Below are positions 1-10,144 of a stretch of DNA of 64,000 nt, piece by piece (the stretch's first letter is position 1; every line of letters starts with the position of its first letter). The translations under genes and the position numbers were made by a program. The stretch is from the NCBI GenBank assembly GCA_964418255.1, contig CAYQKV010000002.1, forward strand, positions 182,045-246,044. Direction: 5' to 3'. Under the pieces are notes generated by a model. That model was given only the letters and a program-made list of their open reading frames with translations, searched no databases and was not told the origin of the DNA. The stretch comes from CAG-1782 sp964418255. Its GTDB lineage: Bacteria; Bacillota; Clostridia; Christensenellales; DTU072.

Positions 1-2351
1 TTCGAGACGTTCACCACTCCCATTACGGAAGAATGTGTCCTATCGAAACGCCGGAAGGTCAGAACATAGGACTTATCACGTCGCTCAGTTCGTATGCGAA
101 AATCAACGAGTACGGATTTATCGAAGCGCCGTACCGCAAAGTGGATAAAGTCACGCATATCGTTACCGACGAAGTGGCGTATCTTACCGCGGACGAAGAA
201 GATAAATATATAGTAGCTCAGGCGAACGAAGAGCTTGACGAAAACAGCCGTTTCGTTCACAACAGGGTTACCTGCCGTTACAGAGACGATATAAAAGAAT
301 TCCCGTCGGAAAAAGTAGATTATATGGACGTCGACCCGAAACAGCTCGTTTCGGTTGCGGCAAGCCTCATACCCTTCCTTGAAAACGACGACGCGAACCG
401 CGCGCTTATGGGAAGCAATATGCAACGTCAGGCAGTACCTCTTCTGAGACCCGAAGCGCCGATTGTCGGAACGGGTATGGAACATAAAGTAGCGTACGAC
501 AGCGGCGTTTGCGTAATTGCAAAGAGAAGCGGCGTTGTTAAGAGCGTAACCGCGGATGAAATCGTAGTTACCGCGGACGAAGGCGGGGAGGACGTATACG
601 AACTGCTCAAATTCAAGAGAAGCAACCAGGATACCTGCGTAAATCAGAAACCTATCGTAAGCAAGCACGACAGAGTGCTTAAAGGGGAAGTTTTGAGCGA
701 CGGACCCGCTACGCAGAACGGCGAACTCGCGCTCGGAAGAAACATTCTCATCGGCTTTATGACGTGGGAAGGTTACAACTACGAGGACGCTATACTTATC
801 AGCGAAGAACTCGTTAAACACGACGTATTCACCACTATCCATATAGAAGAATACGAACTCGAAGCGAGAGATACCAAACTCGGCGAAGAGAACATCACGA
901 GAGATATCCCCAACGTCAGCGACGACCTCCTCAAAAACCTCGACGAAGAGGGTATCGTTATGATAGGTTCGGAAGTCAAGAGCGGAGATTACCTCGTAGG
1001 TAAAGTTACGCCTAAGGGCGAAACCGAACTCACTCCCGAAGAAAGACTTCTGAGAGCGATATTCGGAGAGAAATCGAGGGAAGTAAGAGACGTTTCCTTG
1101 AAAGTTCCGCACGGTTGCGGCGGTATAGTAGTCGGCGTCAAGATATTGACGAGAGAAAACAAAGACGAACTCGACCCCGGCGTCAACAAACTTATAAGAG
1201 TATATATCGCGCAGAAACGTAAGATTTCCGTAGGCGATAAGATGGCGGGACGTCACGGAAACAAGGGTGTTATTTCCAGAGTATTGCCCAAAGAAGATAT
1301 GCCTTTCCTCGCGGACGGCACGCCTTTGCAAATCGTACTCAATCCCCTCGGCGTTCCTTCGCGTATGAACATCGGACAGGTGCTCGAAGTTCACCTCGGA
1401 CTCGTGGCGAAAATGCTCGGGATTAAAGTTGCTACGCCGGTATTCGACGGCGCGACGGAAAACGACATAAAAGACCTGTTCATGCAGAACGGACTTGCTA
1501 AGAAAGACTGCGACGGCAATCTCTACGTCGACGGAAAAGTTCAGCTTTACGACGGCAGAACGGGTGAACCTTTCGAAAACGAAGTCACCGTCGGTTATAT
1601 GTATATGCTTAAACTTAACCACCTTGTCGACGACAAGATACACGCGAGAAGCACCGGTCCTTACAGCTTGGTTACGCAACAGCCTCTCGGAGGTAAAGCG
1701 CAATTCGGCGGACAGCGTTTCGGAGAAATGGAAGTCTGGGCGCTCGAAGCGTACGGCGCAAGCCATATTTTGCAGGAAGTGCTTACCGTTAAGTCGGACG
1801 ACATCGTCGGAAGACAGAAAGTGTTCGACAGCATAATAAAGAACAACGTTACGACCGAACCGGGAATACCCGAAGCGTTCAAAGTTCTGAAAAAGGAAAT
1901 TCAGGCGCTCGGACTGGAAGTCAAATTGTTCACCGACGACGACGAGGAAATCAAACTTCCCGAAACCTACGACGACGAAAGAGAAATCGACAGACCTATT
2001 CGTCCCGTCAAGGAAGAAGTTCAGGAAGTCGATTTGTTCGAAGACGAGGCGAAAGAAGAATTCGCGAAAGATAAACTCTACGACGATGACGAGACCATCG
2101 GCGGCGGACTCGCGGGCGGACACGATTTCGGCGATATACTCGGCGGAAGCGGGCTTTCCGAAAACGAATACGACCTCGACGACATTCTCGGAGACGGCAG
2201 CGAGTTTATGGATATGGCTAAGCAGGATTTCGACGAATCCGACGACGAGGAAGACGACCTTAAAACGCTTATGGGCGCGGAAGAGGTCGACGACGCGGGA
2301 ATTGATAACGAAGACGTTCTCAACAGCGCTTTCGACGACAGCGATATATAA
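1..2351 (+). CDS. rpoB: RNA polymerase subunit beta, 3' part only (start lies outside the window)
   Basis: Catalytic beta subunit of RNA polymerase. The reading frame is open from base 3 and enters with RDVHHSHYGRMCPIETPEG, a core beta signature, so the N-terminal third, including most of the rifampicin region, is missing. The first in-window ATG (33) is internal. Conserved C-terminal elements are present: GRHGNKGVIS (near 1248-1277), the MNIGQVLEVHLG stretch and GEMEVWALEAYGA (near 1723-1761), which contacts beta-prime. From about nucleotide 1985 the protein continues into a tail of roughly 120 residues very rich in Asp and Glu with Gly-Gly patches, far longer than the short acidic tail of Bacillus RpoB. 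rpoC follows after 10 bases, so the two are co-transcribed. Confidence 0.98.
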   Translation, partial: RDVHHSHYGRMCPIETPEGQNIGLITSLSSYAKINEYGFIEAPYRKVDKVTHIVTDEVAYLTADEEDKYIVAQANEELDENSRFVHNRVTCRYRDDIKEFPSEKVDYMDVDPKQLVSVAASLIPFLENDDANRALMGSNMQRQAVPLLRPEAPIVGTGMEHKVAYDSGVCVIAKRSGVVKSVTADEIVVTADEGGEDVYELLKFKRSNQDTCVNQKPIVSKHDRVLKGEVLSDGPATQNGELALGRNILIGFMTWEGYNYEDAILISEELVKHDVFTTIHIEEYELEARDTKLGEENITRDIPNVSDDLLKNLDEEGIVMIGSEVKSGDYLVGKVTPKGETELTPEERLLRAIFGEKSREVRDVSLKVPHGCGGIVVGVKILTRENKDELDPGVNKLIRVYIAQKRKISVGDKMAGRHGNKGVISRVLPKEDMPFLADGTPLQIVLNPLGVPSRMNIGQVLEVHLGLVAKMLGIKVATPVFDGATENDIKDLFMQNGLAKKDCDGNLYVDGKVQLYDGRTGEPFENEVTVGYMYMLKLNHLVDDKIHARSTGPYSLVTQQPLGGKAQFGGQRFGEMEVWALEAYGASHILQEVLTVKSDDIVGRQKVFDSIIKNNVTTEPGIPEAFKVLKKEIQALGLEVKLFTDDDEEIKLPETYDDEREIDRPIRPVKEEVQEVDLFEDEAKEEFAKDKLYDDDETIGGGLAGGHDFGDILGGSGLSENEYDLDDILGDGSEFMDMAKQDFDESDDEEDDLKTLMGAEEVDDAGIDNEDVLNSAFDDSDI

Positions 2352-2361
2352 GAGGTGAGAT

Positions 2362-5300
2362 ATGGTAGAAATAAACAACTTTGATTCGATACAGATTAGC
2401 ATAGCTTCGCCCGAGAAAATCAGAGAATGGTCTCACGGCGAGGTTACGAAACCCGAAACCATAAATTACAGAACCCAAAAACCCGAAAAGGACGGACTTT
2501 TCTGCGAAAGGATATTCGGACCCACGAAGGACTACGAGTGCCATTGCGGAAAGTACAAGAGAGTAAGGTACAGAGGGGTTACCTGCGATAAGTGCGGCGT
2601 AGAGCTTACCAAAGCGAAGGTCCGCAGAGAGAGAATGGGACATATTGAGCTTGCCGCGCCGGTCACGCATATCTGGTATTTCAGAGGCGTACCGAGCAGA
2701 ATAAGCACGATACTCAATATGAGCCCCAAGCAGGTCGAACAGGTAATCTATTTCGGAGCGATGGTCGTACTCGACCCCGGCAGAACCAACTTTGTCAAGA
2801 AACAGGTTATTAAAGACGAAGAGTACCGCAAAGCGGTGGAAGAATTCGGACCCAACTGCTGCGTAGTGGGAATGGGAGCGGAAAGTCTGAAAGTTCTGTT
2901 GCAGGAAATCGACCTCGAAAAAGAGAGAGCGGAACTCAAAGAAATGCTCGCTCAGGAGAAAGAAGAGAGCCTGAAACGCACGAAGATAGCAAAACGTCTG
3001 GAAATCGTGGAAGCGTTCTACAAGTCGGGGAACAAACCCGAATGGATGGTAATGGACGTTATTCCCGTACTTCCTCCGGATTTGAGACCTATGGTGCCCC
3101 TTGACGGCGGCAGATTCGCGGCGAGCGACTTGAACGAATTGTACCGCAGAGTTATCAACAGAAACAACCGTTTGAAGAAGATGATTGAAGGCGGCGCGCC
3201 GGAAATCGTCGTGAGAAACGAAAAGAGAATGTTGCAGGAAGCTGTCGACGCGCTTATCGATAACGGAAGACACGGAAAGCCGATTACCGGCGCGGGCAAC
3301 AGACAGCTCAAATGCCTGAGCGAGTTTTTGAGAGGTAAAAACGGACGTTTCCGTCAGAACCTTCTCGGAAAACGTGTCGACTATTCGGGGCGTTCGGTTA
3401 TCGTCGTAGGACCGGAGCTGAAAATGTATCAGTGCGGACTTCCGAAAGAAATGGCGCTCGAACTGTTCAAACCTTTCGTGTACCAGAAATTGCAGGAAAA
3501 AGAAATCTGCCACAATATAAAGAGCGCGAAACGCGCGGTAGACAGGGTTAAACCCGAAGTATGGGACGTGCTGGAAGAGGTAATAAAAGACCACCCCGTA
3601 CTCCTCAACCGTGCGCCTACCCTTCACAGATTGGGTATTCAGGCGTTCGAACCTGTGCTGGTCGAAGGCAGAGCGATTAAACTCCATCCGCTCGCGTGTA
3701 CCGCATTCAACGCGGACTTCGACGGAGACCAGATGGCAGTTCACGTTCCGCTCAGTATAGAGGCGCAGGCGGAAGCGAGAATACTTATGCTCGCGAGCAA
3801 CAATATTCTCAAACTCAGCGACGGCAATTCAATCGTTACGCCTACCCAGGATATGGTTTTGGGTTCCTATTATCTTACTTTCGAGAAGACGGACAAGCCC
3901 ACCGACCCAGAAGAAATTGCGAAACTCCGCACGTTCAAGGACGCGGACGAAGCGAAGATGGCGTATCAGTTGCACGATATTAAATTGCAGGACTGGATAC
4001 GTGTAAGAATGAGCAAAGAGATAGACGGAAAAGTTTACAAGAAGCTCATCGTTACGACGGTAGGAAAGATTATTTTCAACGAAGCTATACCGCAGGATTT
4101 GGGATTTGTGCCGAGAACCACGCCCGAAGAACAGCTTGACCTCGAAATCAATTTCATTATAAAGAAGAAAGGGCTCGGGGAAATAGTCAACAAGTGCTTT
4201 AAGGCGAAAGGCGCGACGGAAGTCAGTATCGTGCTTGACAAAATCAAGGCGCTCGGATACAGGTATTCGACAATCGGCGCGATAACCACAAGCGTTTTCG
4301 ATATGAAGATACCGGGCAACAAGCAGACCATTCTTAACAGAGCGGAAGATAAAGTTCTGGAAATCGAGAAAAACTTCGCGCGAGGCAGAGCGACGGAAGA
4401 CGAAAGATACAATCAGGTTATCAAAGTATGGAGCGACGCGACGGACGAAGTTTCCAAAGACTTGCAGCAAAACTTCGTGAACTTCGACAAGACCAACCCC
4501 ATCTGGATGATGGCGGACTCGGGCGCTCGTGGTAGTATGCAACAGATTAAACAGCTTTCGGGTATGCGCGGACTTATGGCGGACCCGACCGGTAAGACGA
4601 TAGAAATCCCCGTTAAATCTTCCTTCCGTGAAGGCTTGTCGGTTTTGGAATACTTCATTTCCAGCCACGGCGCAAGAAAGGGCGGAGCGGATACCGCGCT
4701 TAAAACCGCAGACTCGGGTTACCTTACCCGTCGTCTCGTAGACGTAAGCCAGGACGTTATCATTAACGAAGAGGATTGCGGAGATAAGAGAGGTATGGCG
4801 GTTAAGGCGATGTACGACGTCAACAAACTGCTTATCGAAGGACTTGCGGAAAGAATAACGGGAAGATTTTCCGTAGACGACATAGTCGACCCCGCGACGG
4901 GCGAAATAATCGTCGCCGCAGGCGAGATGATAAGAGAAGAAAAGGCGAAGAAAGTAGTCGACGCAGTGGGAGAAGACGGAGAGGTGAGAATCAGAAGCAT
5001 ACTTACCTGCCGTTCGAAACGCGGCGTGTGCGCGAAGTGCTACGGCGCGAATATGGCGAGCACGAACCCCGTAAAACTCGGCGAAGCCGTCGGTATCATC
5101 GCGGCGCAGTCGATAGGCGAACCGGGAACGCAGCTCACTATGAGAACCTTCCATACGGGCGGCGTCGCGTCCAGCGCGGACATCACGCAAGGTCTTCCCC
5201 GTGTCGTGGAACTTGTCGAAGCGCGTAAACCGAAGGGACAAGCGACGGTTGCCGACGTTAAAGGTAGAGTCACCGTTAAAGAAGAAGGCAACAACCGCAC

Positions 5301-5994
5301 GGTAATACTTACGGGAGCGGAAGGAAAAGTCTTCGAATACAAAATTCCGTTCGGAGTCAAACTGCTTGTGGAAAACGGCAAAGAAATCGCCGCAGGCGAC
5401 CCGCTGTTCGTAGGAAGCGTAGACCCGCACGATATTCTGAGAACCAAAGGCGTAAACGGCGTTCAGGAAATGATAATAAAAGAAATTCAGAACGCATACC
5501 GCTCGAACGGCGTTCATATCAACGATAAACATATCGAAGTTATCGTGAGAAAGATGTTGCGCAAGGTTAAGGTAAGAAACCCGAACGACACCGACCTCAT
5601 TCTCAACGAGTTAGTCGATATATCCACGCTCGAAGAGGCGAACGAAAAGGCGCTTGAAAACGGAGGAACTCCCGCTACGGCAATGAGAGTTCTGCTCGGT
5701 ATCAGTAAAGCCGCGCTCGCTACGGATTCCTTCCTGTCGGCGGCGAGCTTCCAGGAAACGGCAAGAGTGCTTACCGACGCGGCAATCAAGAGCAAGAAAG
5801 ACCACCTCATCGGGCTGAAAGAAAACGTCATTATCGGTAAACTCATACCTGCGGGAACGGGAATGAAGAGATACACGAGTATCAAACTCGAAAGTCCCCT
5901 GTACGATAAAGCGGATATAAAAGAAGACAACTTCGACGAGGACAGAACCGCGCTTGTAACCGAAGCGGAGACTGACGACGCGGACGCGGAATAA
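2362..5994 (+). CDS. rpoC: RNA polymerase subunit beta-prime
   Basis: Beta-prime subunit; carries the metal-chelating active centre. The start is ATG 2362 behind AGAGGTGAG (2351-2358). The N-terminal zinc site is C60, C62, C75, C78. The catalytic NADFDGD is at residues 450-456 with Asp 452, 454 and 456 binding Mg2+. The second zinc site is C806, C883, C890, C893. The trigger-loop and bridge-helix region is recognisable around residues 680-900 (SSHGARKGGADTALKTADSG; IAAQSIGEPGTQLTMRTFH). At 1210 residues it is the normal length for gram-positive bacteria and lacks the large E. coli-type insertions. It ends in a short acidic tail. Co-transcribed with rpoB. Confidence 0.99.
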   Translation: MVEINNFDSIQISIASPEKIREWSHGEVTKPETINYRTQKPEKDGLFCERIFGPTKDYECHCGKYKRVRYRGVTCDKCGVELTKAKVRRERMGHIELAAPVTHIWYFRGVPSRISTILNMSPKQVEQVIYFGAMVVLDPGRTNFVKKQVIKDEEYRKAVEEFGPNCCVVGMGAESLKVLLQEIDLEKERAELKEMLAQEKEESLKRTKIAKRLEIVEAFYKSGNKPEWMVMDVIPVLPPDLRPMVPLDGGRFAASDLNELYRRVINRNNRLKKMIEGGAPEIVVRNEKRMLQEAVDALIDNGRHGKPITGAGNRQLKCLSEFLRGKNGRFRQNLLGKRVDYSGRSVIVVGPELKMYQCGLPKEMALELFKPFVYQKLQEKEICHNIKSAKRAVDRVKPEVWDVLEEVIKDHPVLLNRAPTLHRLGIQAFEPVLVEGRAIKLHPLACTAFNADFDGDQMAVHVPLSIEAQAEARILMLASNNILKLSDGNSIVTPTQDMVLGSYYLTFEKTDKPTDPEEIAKLRTFKDADEAKMAYQLHDIKLQDWIRVRMSKEIDGKVYKKLIVTTVGKIIFNEAIPQDLGFVPRTTPEEQLDLEINFIIKKKGLGEIVNKCFKAKGATEVSIVLDKIKALGYRYSTIGAITTSVFDMKIPGNKQTILNRAEDKVLEIEKNFARGRATEDERYNQVIKVWSDATDEVSKDLQQNFVNFDKTNPIWMMADSGARGSMQQIKQLSGMRGLMADPTGKTIEIPVKSSFREGLSVLEYFISSHGARKGGADTALKTADSGYLTRRLVDVSQDVIINEEDCGDKRGMAVKAMYDVNKLLIEGLAERITGRFSVDDIVDPATGEIIVAAGEMIREEKAKKVVDAVGEDGEVRIRSILTCRSKRGVCAKCYGANMASTNPVKLGEAVGIIAAQSIGEPGTQLTMRTFHTGGVASSADITQGLPRVVELVEARKPKGQATVADVKGRVTVKEEGNNRTVILTGAEGKVFEYKIPFGVKLLVENGKEIAAGDPLFVGSVDPHDILRTKGVNGVQEMIIKEIQNAYRSNGVHINDKHIEVIVRKMLRKVKVRNPNDTDLILNELVDISTLEEANEKALENGGTPATAMRVLLGISKAALATDSFLSAASFQETARVLTDAAIKSKKDHLIGLKENVIIGKLIPAGTGMKRYTSIKLESPLYDKADIKEDNFDEDRTALVTEAETDDADAE

Positions 5995-6005
5995 TCAAAA
6001 ATAGT

Positions 6006-6060
6006 AAAAGGGAGAACGCGCGAATAAGGATTCCGAAATTCAGATTGCGGTCTCCCTTTT
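6006..6060 (+). terminator. hairpin after rpoC, probable terminator or attenuator
   Basis: AAAAGGGAGA (6006-6015) pairs with TCTCCCTTTT (6051-6060), and the stem continues inward with CGC/GCG across one mismatch. It lies between the rpoC stop and the metK ribosome-binding site. The T-run is short and inside the stem, so complete termination is uncertain; it may only reduce read-through from rpoBC into metK. Confidence 0.5.
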
Positions 6061-6080
6061 CAGTAACAAAGGAGAGAAAT

Positions 6081-7256
6081 ATGAACAGACTTTTTACGTC
6101 GGAAAGCGTAACCGAAGGGCATCCCGATAAGGTATGCGACCAGATAAGCGACGCTATTTTGGACGCAATATTAAAAGAGGATAAAAAAGCGAGAGTCGCG
6201 TGCGAAACCTGTTGTAAGGACAACTTCGTTTTGGTTATGGGCGAAATCACGACGACGGCGGACGTCGACGTGGAAAAAGTAGTCCGCGAAACGATAAAGA
6301 AAATCGGATACGACAAAGAAGAATACGGGTTTAATTACGCGACCGCGGAAATAGAAATCAGATTGAGCAAACAATCTCCCGATATTGCGATGGGCGTCGA
6401 CAGCAGTATGGAGCATAAGACGACGGATGAAATTTACGATACAATCGGAGCAGGCGACCAAGGGCTTATGTTCGGCTATGCGGGAAGCGAAACCGAAGAA
6501 AAGATGCCGCTTGCAATAACACTCAGTCACAAACTTTGCAAAAAACTTGCGGAAGTGAGAAAAAACGGCGAAGTTACTTATCTCAGACCGGACGGAAAAG
6601 CGCAGATTACGGTTGAATATAACGCCGAAGGCGAACCGTTCAGAGTGGATACGGTGGTGTTGTCTACGCAACACGACGAAGACGTCGATATAGAAACGTT
6701 GCGCGACGATATGAAAAAAATCGTTATTTTGCCGACGATTGACAAAAAACTCATCGACGAAAAGACCAAGTTTTATATCAACCCGACGGGAAGATTTATC
6801 GTCGGAGGTCCGAAAGGAGACAGCGGACTTACCGGAAGAAAAATAATCGTGGACACCTACGGCGGATATATTCCGCACGGCGGCGGGTGTTTCAGCGGAA
6901 AAGACCCGACCAAAGTGGACAGAAGCGCGACGTACTACGCAAGATACGCAGCGAAAAATCTCGTCGCGAGCGGAGCGTGCAAGGAATGTGAAATTCAGGT
7001 CGCGTACGCGATAGGAAAAGCGAACCCCGTAAGCGTGGACGTAAATACTTACGGGACGGGAGTTGTAAGCGACGAAAAACTGTCGGAAATCGTAAGAAAG
7101 GTATTCGATTTCCGCCCGCTTGCGATAATTACCGCGTTGAACTTAGACAAACCGCAGTATGCGCCCACGGCAAAATACGGACATTTCGGAAACGAAACCT
7201 ATGCGTGGGAGAAGACGGACAAGACGGAGGAAATCAAAAAATACCTTATTAAATGA
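6081..7256 (+). CDS. metK: S-adenosylmethionine synthase
   Basis: Makes S-adenosylmethionine from methionine and ATP in the cytosol. The ATG at 6081 is chosen because GGAGAG sits at 6071-6076 and the protein then starts MNRLFTSESVTEGHPDKVCD, as in the family; an in-frame upstream start at 6045 falls inside the preceding hairpin and adds no family sequence. Visible motifs: GHPDKVCDQISD (nucleotide/metal site), GAGDQG (central signature) and a P-loop-like GGGCFSGKDPTKVDRS, where most homologues have Ala in place of this Cys. The length of 391 residues is typical. Its stop overlaps the recD2 start (ATGA). No SAM riboswitch is visible; only 86 bases separate it from rpoC. Confidence 0.98.
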   Translation: MNRLFTSESVTEGHPDKVCDQISDAILDAILKEDKKARVACETCCKDNFVLVMGEITTTADVDVEKVVRETIKKIGYDKEEYGFNYATAEIEIRLSKQSPDIAMGVDSSMEHKTTDEIYDTIGAGDQGLMFGYAGSETEEKMPLAITLSHKLCKKLAEVRKNGEVTYLRPDGKAQITVEYNAEGEPFRVDTVVLSTQHDEDVDIETLRDDMKKIVILPTIDKKLIDEKTKFYINPTGRFIVGGPKGDSGLTGRKIIVDTYGGYIPHGGGCFSGKDPTKVDRSATYYARYAAKNLVASGACKECEIQVAYAIGKANPVSVDVNTYGTGVVSDEKLSEIVRKVFDFRPLAIITALNLDKPQYAPTAKYGHFGNETYAWEKTDKTEEIKKYLIK

Positions 7257-9442
7257 CTTATACGGGGAAAGTAAACGAGATAATATACACGAACGAAGAA
7301 AACGGTTATACCGTGTTGCTTTTCGATGCCGACGACGACGTTTTTGTCGCAGTCGGCATTTTTCCTCCCGTCAGCGAAGGCGAGATGCTCAAAATAACGG
7401 GCGAATTCAAGGACAATAAAAAATACGGCGAGCAGTTCGCCGTGACGGAAGTTGATTTCGTGCGCCCAGAGGACGAATACGGTATAATAAAATACCTTTC
7501 GAGCGGTTTGTTTAAGGGCATAGGAGAGCGGCTTGCGAAAGAAATTGTGGCAAAATTCGGCGAAAAAACGCTCGATATACTCGAAAATTCGCCCGAAAGA
7601 TTGATAGAAGTCAGCGGAATAGGAAGAAAGAAACTGATGGAAATCATCGTGTGTTACGAAGACACGCGTAGAATGAAAGAAAGCGTGCTTTTTTTGCAGA
7701 AACACGACGTTTCGATGAACCTCGCGCTCAAAATTTACCGAAAATACGGGGAAAGCACTATTGACGTAATGAAAGCAAACCCGTACGCGTTGGTCGCGGA
7801 TATAGAGGGCGTAGGCTTTATCACCGCGGATAAAATCGCGTTGAAAATAGGAATACCGAGAAACAGCGAATTCAGAATTTGCGCCGGAATAACGCATACT
7901 TTACAAGAAAGCGCGGCAAAAGGCGGGCATACCTGTCTCCCGCAGGAAGCGGTAATCGACGGAGCTACAAAATTGCTCGGACTGGAAAAAAGTCTCGTGG
8001 AAAACTGCTATTTCGGTATGCACGACCTGAGAAAGGAAGAGGCGGACGGACAGATTCTCGTCGCGTCGTCCGTCAATTTTCACGCGGAAAACGCGATAGC
8101 GGCAAAATTGATAAAACTAAACCTTACCGTAAAGAAAAACGACGTCGACGTAGTGACCGAACTCGACGTTTTCGAACGGCAGACGGGTATAATTCTCGAC
8201 ACGGCGCAAAGAGCGGCGATAAAAAGCGTCTTTAATAACGGCGTTTCGGTAATAACGGGCGGTCCGGGAACGGGCAAAACCACCCTGATAAAAGGGATAG
8301 TCAGTATTCTCGAAAACCGCGGGAAACGCGCGGTTCTGTGCGCGCCCACGGGAAGAGCAAGCAAGCGTATGATGGAAGCGACGGGAGTGGAAGCTAAGAC
8401 AATACACCGTTTGCTCGGAATGGACGGAATAGGAAAGTCCGCGTGCTATAACGAAGGCTCGCCAATACCGTGCGACGTAATTATCGTCGACGAAATCAGT
8501 ATGGCGGATATATACATTTTCAGCGCGCTCACGAAAGCGGTGCCGCTCGGCGCAAGACTGGTGCTGGTCGGGGATAAAGACCAGCTTCCCAGCGTCGCTT
8601 GCGGCAATATTTTAAGCGACGTAATAAACAGCGGCATAATAAACGTCGTGTTCCTTACCGAAGTATACAGGCAGTCGGCTTACAGTACGATTGTAGCGAA
8701 CGCGCATAGAATAAACCGCGGAGAAATGCCGATAGTAAAAAACGCGAAAGATTTCTTTTTGAGTACCAAAAGTGATGTTAGAAGTATCCAAAACGACGTA
8801 TTGACTATGATAAAGACGCGGATACCGAATTTTATTTCCGTAAGCAGCAGCGACGTGCAGGTACTGTCCCCGGTTAAAAAAGGAGAGCTTGGAGTAGAGG
8901 TTCTTAACTCGCTTTTGCAGGAAGAGCTTAATCCCGACGGACGGGAGCTTGTCTATAAGGACGTAAAATTCAGAGTAGGCGACAGGGTGATGCAGACGGC
9001 GAATAACTACCAGATTGAATGGAGCAGGAAGTTAGGCGCGGAGAGAAGAGGAACGGGAGTTTTTAACGGCGATATAGGCGTAATTACCGACGTGGAGAAA
9101 GAAAGACTGACGGTAGAATACGACGACGGAAGAATCGTGCTTTATACGGGTAGCGCGCTTGACGAACTCACGCTTGCATACTGTATAAGCGTGCATAAAT
9201 CGCAGGGGAGCGAGTTCCCCGTGGTAGTTATCGTGCTTGGAAAGAGCTCGCCTATGTTGCTTACCCGTAATCTTATTTATACCGCGGTTACGCGGGCAAA
9301 AAAAATGGTGGTTATTATCGGGGAAGAAAGCGTGCTTCGGTATGCCGTGGGCAACACATATACGGCGAAGAGATATTCGCTGTTAAGATATTTGTTGCTT
9401 AAAAACAAGGGTAAAGCGGAGTTGCTTTGGGGCAATGATTGA
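7253..9442 (+). CDS. recD2: RecD2-type ATP-dependent DNA helicase
   Basis: SF1B 5'-3' DNA helicase of the RecD2/YrrC family, found in bacteria whose RecD does not work in RecBCD. The N-terminal OB-like region (about 1-75) and tandem helix-hairpin-helix region (about 85-190) match RecD2 architecture. Walker A GGPGTGKTTLIKG lies near residues 337-349, Walker B VDEISMAD near 411-418, and the C-terminal UvrD-like segment LAYCISVHKSQGSEFPVV carries motif V/VI residues. The 729 residues are the family length. The start codon overlaps the metK stop by four bases, implying translational coupling. The role in repair or mismatch tolerance is known from the family, not from this sequence. Confidence 0.95.
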   Translation: MTYTGKVNEIIYTNEENGYTVLLFDADDDVFVAVGIFPPVSEGEMLKITGEFKDNKKYGEQFAVTEVDFVRPEDEYGIIKYLSSGLFKGIGERLAKEIVAKFGEKTLDILENSPERLIEVSGIGRKKLMEIIVCYEDTRRMKESVLFLQKHDVSMNLALKIYRKYGESTIDVMKANPYALVADIEGVGFITADKIALKIGIPRNSEFRICAGITHTLQESAAKGGHTCLPQEAVIDGATKLLGLEKSLVENCYFGMHDLRKEEADGQILVASSVNFHAENAIAAKLIKLNLTVKKNDVDVVTELDVFERQTGIILDTAQRAAIKSVFNNGVSVITGGPGTGKTTLIKGIVSILENRGKRAVLCAPTGRASKRMMEATGVEAKTIHRLLGMDGIGKSACYNEGSPIPCDVIIVDEISMADIYIFSALTKAVPLGARLVLVGDKDQLPSVACGNILSDVINSGIINVVFLTEVYRQSAYSTIVANAHRINRGEMPIVKNAKDFFLSTKSDVRSIQNDVLTMIKTRIPNFISVSSSDVQVLSPVKKGELGVEVLNSLLQEELNPDGRELVYKDVKFRVGDRVMQTANNYQIEWSRKLGAERRGTGVFNGDIGVITDVEKERLTVEYDDGRIVLYTGSALDELTLAYCISVHKSQGSEFPVVVIVLGKSSPMLLTRNLIYTAVTRAKKMVVIIGEESVLRYAVGNTYTAKRYSLLRYLLLKNKGKAELLWGND

Positions 9443-10094
9443 GAAGATAAGAAAAGCGTTTAATAAATTTCTCGACGTGATATTTCCTTTCGGCGTAACG
9501 TGTATGTTTTGCGGCGAGGAGATTGACGGTAAATCCGAAAACGGACTTTGCAAAGAATGTTCGGGGGAAATCGCAAAAGTAGAAAATCAACTCGCGTTTT
9601 ATGATTATATTGCCGTATATTCCGCTTGCGAGTATGAAAACTTAGCGAGAAAAATCATTTTGTCGGCAAAAGACAGCGACCGTCCGGAGCTCATCAGGAT
9701 AATGGCGTTATATATCGAGGAAATTTACAGAGAGAAAGATTTTCAGTGCGATTTTATTGCTTTCGTGCCGTCGTCTAAAAACAATGCGCGGAAAAGAGGG
9801 TATGACCATATGAAGATTTGCGCGCAGTTTTTATCGGACGACTTAAACGCGCCTGTGCTTAAAGGGTTGAAGTGCATAGGGGAAAAGAAAGACCAGACGG
9901 AAGTTTCTACGCAAGAAAGGAAAGCGAACGTCAAGAATAAATACGTTTATGAGGGCGAAAGCCTCAAAGAGAAAACCGTGCTTTTAATCGACGATATAGT
10001 AACGACGGGAGCGACTTTGGCAGAGTGCGTTTCCGCGCTGAAAGAAGCAGGGGCGAAGAGGGTGGTTTGCGTGACGTTTGGGCGCGCCGCGTGA
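9435..10094 (+). CDS. ComF-family phosphoribosyltransferase-like protein
   Basis: Homologue of ComFC, the competence-associated member of the type I phosphoribosyltransferase fold. The N-terminus has a four-cysteine zinc module (CMFC ... CKEC, residues about 23-42). The PRPP-binding loop LLIDDIVTTGATLAEC is near residues 182-198. The 219 residues are normal. The ORF starts inside the end of recD2 (8-base overlap), so the two are coupled. In naturally competent bacteria ComFC acts in DNA uptake or processing; no other com genes lie in this window, so competence is not shown. The C-terminus is compact and followed directly by a repeat-rich intergenic tract. Confidence 0.9.
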   Translation: MIEKIRKAFNKFLDVIFPFGVTCMFCGEEIDGKSENGLCKECSGEIAKVENQLAFYDYIAVYSACEYENLARKIILSAKDSDRPELIRIMALYIEEIYREKDFQCDFIAFVPSSKNNARKRGYDHMKICAQFLSDDLNAPVLKGLKCIGEKKDQTEVSTQERKANVKNKYVYEGESLKEKTVLLIDDIVTTGATLAECVSALKEAGAKRVVCVTFGRAA

Positions 10095-10144
10095 TACTCC
10101 GACCAGACGGGAGAACTCCGACCAGTCGTTGCGCGGAGCTACGC

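Noticed and set aside
2320..3744. 474-codon minus-strand ORF inside rpoC
   Set aside because: Fully antisense to the active-site half of rpoC, with no ribosome-binding site and arginine/phenylalanine-rich shadow composition.
3829..5532. 567-codon minus-strand ORF inside rpoC
   Set aside because: It is antisense to conserved rpoC codons; its length comes from the codon pattern of the real gene and its translation resembles no protein family.
5995..6080. SAM riboswitch before metK
   Set aside because: Only 86 bases separate rpoC and metK and they form a simple terminator-like hairpin; none of the S-box stems is present.
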